Shown piece after piece: positions 62,126 through 64,000 of a stretch of DNA of 64,000 nucleotides (its first letter is position 1; each line of letters begins with the position of its first letter). Origin of the DNA: Phycicoccus sonneratiae. Lineage in GTDB: Bacteria; Actinomycetota; Actinomycetes; Actinomycetales; Dermatophilaceae. The notes beneath the pieces were generated by a model. It had not been told where the DNA came from. It saw nothing but the letters and a program-made list of their open reading frames with translations, and made no database searches. The position numbers and the translations under genes were made by a program. The stretch covers positions 124,001 through 188,000 of the forward strand of contig NZ_JAFDVD010000015.1 in NCBI RefSeq assembly GCF_016887965.1. Direction: 5' to 3'.

Positions 62126-62848
62126 TCAGGAGGGGGCGACACCCTGCCCTTCCGCGGGCACGAGACGGGCGAGGTAGGACGCGAAGCCGCCGTCGACCCG
62201 GCTCTCCGTCCGGGCCGAGGTGCGTACCCGGGTGCCGTCGGTGCCCACCCACCGGCGCCCGGTGGCGCGCACGGCCTCGACGAGGGCCACGTCCTCGTGG
62301 ACGGGCAGCGGGGGGAAGCCGCCGACCTCGAGGTAGGCGTCGGCCCGCACCCCCAGGTTGGCACCGTGCACGTGCCGGTGCCCCTCGTGCAGCTCGTGCC
62401 GCGCCCACCAGGCGCGCAGCACCCGGGGGTCGACGACCTCGTCGGGGACGACGGTGCCGACGACGAGGTCGGCCCCGGCCGCGGCGAGCTCGAGCTGCCG
62501 GAGAAGCCAGTGGGTCGGCACGACGCAGTCGGCGTCCGTCCCGGCCAGCCAGGTGCGGTGGGTCGGCGACCCCGACGCCCGCGCGCGGGCCAGACCGGCC
62601 GCGACGGCGGCGCGACGGGCGGCCCCGACGGCGCCGACGTCAACGTGGACGACCTCCACCCCGGCACGGGTGGCCACGGAGGCCGAGCCGTCCACGCACC
62701 GGTCGAGCGCGACGACCACGCTCACCCGGACGGTGGGGTGCGCCGGGTGCAGCGTCGTGACGGCCGTGAGGACGCTGTCGAGGCAGCGCCCGAGCAGCTC
62801 CTCCTCGTCGCGCGCCGGCACGGTGACGACGACGTGGTCGGGCCTCAC
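62126..62848 (-). CDS. family 2 glycosyltransferase
   Basis: A 240-aa GT-A fold glycosyltransferase without membrane segments. VTVPARDEEELLGRCLDSVL opens the nucleotide-binding half, and the metal-binding DxD reads GTDADCVVP. HGANLGVRADAYLEVGGFP and HEDVALVEAVRATG provide the acceptor-side and ED motifs. The donor and acceptor are unknown. GTG 62848 overlaps the upstream fusion gene by 4 bp (GTGA), so it acts with the deacetylase-methyltransferase. Confidence 0.9.
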   Translation of the reverse strand: MRPDHVVVTVPARDEEELLGRCLDSVLTAVTTLHPAHPTVRVSVVVALDRCVDGSASVATRAGVEVVHVDVGAVGAARRAAVAAGLARARASGSPTHRTWLAGTDADCVVPTHWLLRQLELAAAGADLVVGTVVPDEVVDPRVLRAWWARHELHEGHRHVHGANLGVRADAYLEVGGFPPLPVHEDVALVEAVRATGRRWVGTDGTRVRTSARTESRVDGGFASYLARLVPAEGQGVAPS

Positions 62849-64000
62849 CGGCGCCCCTCCTCGGTCGCGACCGATGCCGGTCCACCCCAGACGTCGAGGA
62901 GGACGTCCGCATCGGAGTACCGGGCGCGGTGCCCGAGGTCGGCGAGCGCCGCGGCGGCCTGCTCGTGGACCAGCGGGCCGTCGAGCGGGATGCCGGCCGT
63001 CGGGTGCCGCCAGTGCACGAGCACGACCTCGCCACCGTCGGCCAGGCGCTTGCGGGCCACGCGCAGGGTCTCGAGCAGCTCGGTCGGCCGGAGGAAGTAG
63101 CCGACCTCGGACAGCACCACGAGGTCGAACACGCCGGGCGGCACGTCGCTCGGCGCCGTGCCGAGCACCCACCGCACCGACGCGGGCCCGTCGCGCCGGG
63201 CCACCTCCAGGGCTCTCGGGCTGACGTCCATCGCCACGACACGGTCCGCCCGCGACGCGAGCTCACGGGTGAGGACGCCTGTCGCGCAGCCGATCTCGAG
63301 GACGTCCGGGTAGTGCGGGCGACCGAGCGCCGCCGTCGTCAGGGCCCGTTTGCGGGTCTCGTAGAAGGACCCGAGGTGGTTCCACGGGTCGGACGAGTGG
63401 TCGTACATCTCGTCGAAGGGACGGGCCCGGTCGGCGCCCCCCGCGTCGCGGCGGACGGGCAGGGCCGCGGGGTCGGCGAGCAGCACCTCGACCAGCCGGC
63501 GCGCGCGGCGCAGCACCGGCCCGGTGACGACCTCTCCGTCGCCCGGTCCGGGGCCGAGCGCCGCGGTCTGCGACCGGTGAGCGTCGAGGGCGGTCGCCTT
63601 GCGGTGCAGGTCCTCCGGCGCCGGCTCGACGACGACCGCGCGAGACCAGTCGAGGTCGTCCGGGGTCCCCCAGTGCCACAGCCAGAGCGGGTACGCAGCG
63701 ACCGTGGCGCCGGTGCGCCCGCCGGCCACGGCGGCGGCCCGGCCGAGCGCGTCGTGGTCGGGGTGGCCGTCGACCCGGACGGGGGCGACGAGCAGGGACC
63801 CCTCGTCGCAGCGCTCGGCGAGCAGGTGCACCAGCTGCTCCTCGCAGCCGCTCAGGCCACCGTCCGGCAGGTCGAGGTGCTCGACGACCGCGTTGCCGGC
63901 CAGTCGCCGCACGGCCTCCTCGACCTCGGCGCGGCGCACCTGCGCCAGCAGGTCCGGCGTCCAGGCCGTGGCCCCGGGGTGCGAGGCCTCTCCCGCCGTG
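62845..64000 (-). CDS. PIG-L deacetylase / SAM methyltransferase fusion (5' end cut)
   Basis: The C-terminal 384 residues of a protein running off the right edge. The first part is a PIG-L/LmbE-type deacetylase: SHPG near 63990, AEVEEAVRRL, and VRVDGHPDHDALGRAA with the second metal-binding HPDH. A class I methyltransferase follows: RPFDEMYDHSSDPWNHLGSF, SAM motif I VLEIGCATGVLTRELA, AMDVSPRALEVAR and LVVLSEVGYFLRP (NodS-like). Fusions of this kind occur in actinobacteria next to GT2 genes, suggesting stepwise tailoring of an amino-sugar compound. The true start lies outside the window. Confidence 0.88.
   Translation of the reverse strand, partial: TAGEASHPGATAWTPDLLAQVRRAEVEEAVRRLAGNAVVEHLDLPDGGLSGCEEQLVHLLAERCDEGSLLVAPVRVDGHPDHDALGRAAAVAGGRTGATVAAYPLWLWHWGTPDDLDWSRAVVVEPAPEDLHRKATALDAHRSQTAALGPGPGDGEVVTGPVLRRARRLVEVLLADPAALPVRRDAGGADRARPFDEMYDHSSDPWNHLGSFYETRKRALTTAALGRPHYPDVLEIGCATGVLTRELASRADRVVAMDVSPRALEVARRDGPASVRWVLGTAPSDVPPGVFDLVVLSEVGYFLRPTELLETLRVARKRLADGGEVVLVHWRHPTAGIPLDGPLVHEQAAAALADLGHRARYSDADVLLDVWGGPASVATEEGRR

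Noticed and set aside
1-64000. tRNA, rRNA, riboswitch or mobile-element genes
   Set aside because: Intergenic gaps were read for cloverleaf features, fluoride or other riboswitch cores, transposase or integrase motifs and flanking direct repeats; none was convincing. In particular, the crcB pair has no leader space for a fluoride riboswitch (4-bp gap to the aminotransferase).

Overview
The window is very GC-rich (about 74% by eye) and is densely packed with genes starting at ATG or GTG. It carries actinobacterial marker genes: mycothiol genes (mshA, mshD, mscR), CarD, GlnR, SenX3-RegX3, an HbhA-like protein, GpgS, and DUF2516, DUF4395 and YbjN proteins. Gene content and style fit a chromosomal segment of a Micrococcales actinomycete, most likely of the Intrasporangiaceae type (Janibacter/Knoellia/Phycicoccus-like). 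The family-level assignment is inference. I see no rRNA, tRNA, CRISPR array, transposase, integrase or phage gene. The right-edge gene and the left-edge gene are both cut by the window.

Layout. 0-7 kb, mostly minus strand: partial Pro-rich protein, rlmB, cysS, the mycothiol-dependent formaldehyde pair (mscR plus MBL-fold hydrolase), a small winged-helix regulator, then ispF-ispD-carD. 7-11.3 kb: lipoprotein, regX3-senX3 divergent from phoU-ppk2, with an 11-bp-phased PHO box between them. 11.3-17.1 kb: three tandem paralogues of about 600-630 aa, each with a sigma-region-2-like cytosolic segment, one membrane helix and a large exported domain. They interrupt the order mshA-ybjN-gpm-senX3-regX3 known from mycobacteria. 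17-25.4 kb: gpmA, YbjN protein, mshA, methyltransferase, DUF2516, dtd, asparaginase, hbhA-like gene, XRE regulator and DUF4395. 25.4-32.9 kb: BKACE, ygfZ, Fur-family regulator, LytR-CpsA-Psr protein, FABP/DsrE divergent pair, membrane protein, moaD-like gene, glnR, and mshD carrying an in-frame repeat insertion. 33-41.6 kb: BNR-repeat protein, ppk1, mutT1-like gene, PHO box and pstS-C-A-B. 41.6-48 kb: a G/C-only tract that is probably a sequence artefact, PQQ-type dehydrogenase, ATL protein, aminotransferase, two crcB genes, subtilase and a YiiX-like protein. 48-64 kb: ArsR/SRPBCC pair, a gpgS-folP2 cluster, several small enzymes, fatty-acid desaturase, CDF transporter, two SDRs, an MmyB-type regulator, GT2, and a PIG-L deacetylase-methyltransferase fusion.

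How they fit together. Phosphate sensing (SenX3-RegX3, PhoU), high-affinity uptake (PstSCAB) and polyphosphate metabolism (PPK1, PPK2, a NUDIX/phosphatase fusion) lie within 33 kb. PHO boxes sit at the regulator locus and at pstS. Mycothiol synthesis (mshA, mshD) and use (mscR) are also here.

Two features recur across the whole window. First, about 28 gene starts have an NANNNT hexamer (usually TANNNT) ending 6-8 nt, most often exactly 6 nt, upstream of the start codon and usually no Shine-Dalgarno sequence, which points to widespread leaderless transcription. Second, long intergenic hairpins sit at gene 3' ends, and two of their arm sequences recur at distant loci.
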